Shown: positions 40,891 to 41,148 of the stretch, in pieces
Layout of the letters: every line of letters begins with the position of its first letter
How positions within the stretch are numbered: the first letter of the stretch is position 1
NCBI GenBank assembly: GCA_017483125.1
Contig: JAFULU010000015.1
Coordinates: 1 to 41,148 of the forward strand
Direction: 5' to 3'
DNA from: Clostridia bacterium
GTDB taxonomy: Bacteria; Bacillota; Clostridia; Oscillospirales; CAG-272
Length of the DNA stretch: 41,148 bases
The notes under the pieces: generated by a model
Seen by the model: only the letters and a program-made list of their open reading frames with translations
Databases searched by the model: none
What the model was told of the DNA's origin: nothing
Made by a program: the position numbers and the translations under genes

Positions 40891-41148
40891 CCAGTATGAA
40901 TATCTACCGAAACCTCGGAGGCATCGACCCCGAGCTGATCGCGCGAGCCGCCCCCGACGGGATACCGCGGCGGAAGAAGACCAAAGCATGGATCAAGTGG
41001 GCCTCCCTCGCGGCGGCTTGCCTGGTTTTGGCCGTCTGTATCGTGCCACTTTGGGACGCCCTGTTCGGCGGTTCCCACGGTGACGCGCCCGTGTCCAATT
41101 CCTTTGAATCTCTGGAGGACGTTCACGAGGTATTGGGATATGATACCC
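40887..41148 (+). CDS. One-TM membrane partner of the second sigma factor, 3' end missing
   Basis: 87 residues are visible before the window ends. The ATG at 40887 overlaps the sigma stop and follows AGGAGGG at 9 nt. A short cytoplasmic part with LGGIDPELIARAAP and a basic stretch leads to a TM segment at about 36-54, followed by the start of an outer domain. Layout and the D-P-(D/E)-L motif match the partner in the island. Likely a membrane regulator of the sigma factor. Confidence 0.82.
   Translation, partial: MTSMNIYRNLGGIDPELIARAAPDGIPRRKKTKAWIKWASLAAACLVLAVCIVPLWDALFGGSHGDAPVSNSFESLEDVHEVLGYDT

Overview
The window reads as the chromosome of a Clostridia-type Firmicute, probably an uncultured gut or rumen member of the Oscillospiraceae/Christensenellales kind. 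This is inferred from strong AGGAGG-type ribosome binding sites, sigma-A promoters (TTGACA, 17 nt, TATAAT), BspA-like leucine-rich surface proteins, Listeria-Bacteroides (InlB_B) repeats, lipoboxes, and clostridial sigma/membrane-partner cassettes. Most genes strongly prefer C-ending codons. One 2.5 kb stretch (36.6-39.0 kb) is clearly AT-richer and looks imported.

Region 1 (1-22.3 kb, plus strand) is one tightly packed eight-gene cluster. It holds a giant LRR surface protein cut by the window start, a three-TM protein with an InlB_B-like outer domain, a MoxR-type AAA+ ATPase, a DUF58 protein, two BatA/VWA membrane proteins, an LRR lipoprotein and an Ig-like lipoprotein. MoxR-DUF58-VWA sets are known as chaperone-like or envelope-maturation modules. 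Here the set is embedded among very large secreted proteins, so I read the cluster as a candidate surface-assembly system. This is the best candidate for something undescribed.

Region 2 (22.3-31.7 kb, minus strand) holds a membrane protein built from a duplicated two-TM plus PH-like unit, then a four-gene operon read as nucleotidyltransferase, nahK-like hexosamine 1-kinase, galE, galM. Together these could turn free GlcNAc/GalNAc and galactose into UDP-sugars. galE has no ATG, GTG or TTG start at its conserved N-terminus and appears to begin at CTG, just downstream of a 191 bp inverted-repeat (MITE-like) element. Next come a secreted GDSL/SGNH hydrolase with a Thr/Pro/Glu repeat tail and a GH127-type beta-L-arabinofuranosidase. 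A divergent AraC regulator faces the GH127 gene.

Region 3 (32.5-33.2 kb) has tRNA-Lys(TTT) on the minus strand, preceded on the plus strand by three tandem units of about 153 bp. Each unit carries a copy of the tRNA 3' end joined to its own hairpin.

Region 4 (33.2-36.6 kb) encodes an XRE helix-turn-helix protein fused to a decayed orotate-phosphoribosyltransferase-like domain, a coenzyme F420-0:L-glutamate ligase-family protein, and a GMP synthase ATP-PPase subunit without a glutaminase domain. The first protein may sense PRPP or a nucleotide and control purine genes.

Region 5 (36.57-39.04 kb) is a small island inserted at the 3' end of guaA. It is bounded by 13 bp direct repeats (GAGTGGGAGTAAT) and holds a sigma factor, its membrane partner and small membrane ORFs, but no integrase. 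A strong terminator, probably guaA's own, lies just beyond the right repeat.

Region 6 (39.1-41.1 kb) has an M42-family metallopeptidase and a second, host-like sigma/membrane-partner pair that runs off the window end.
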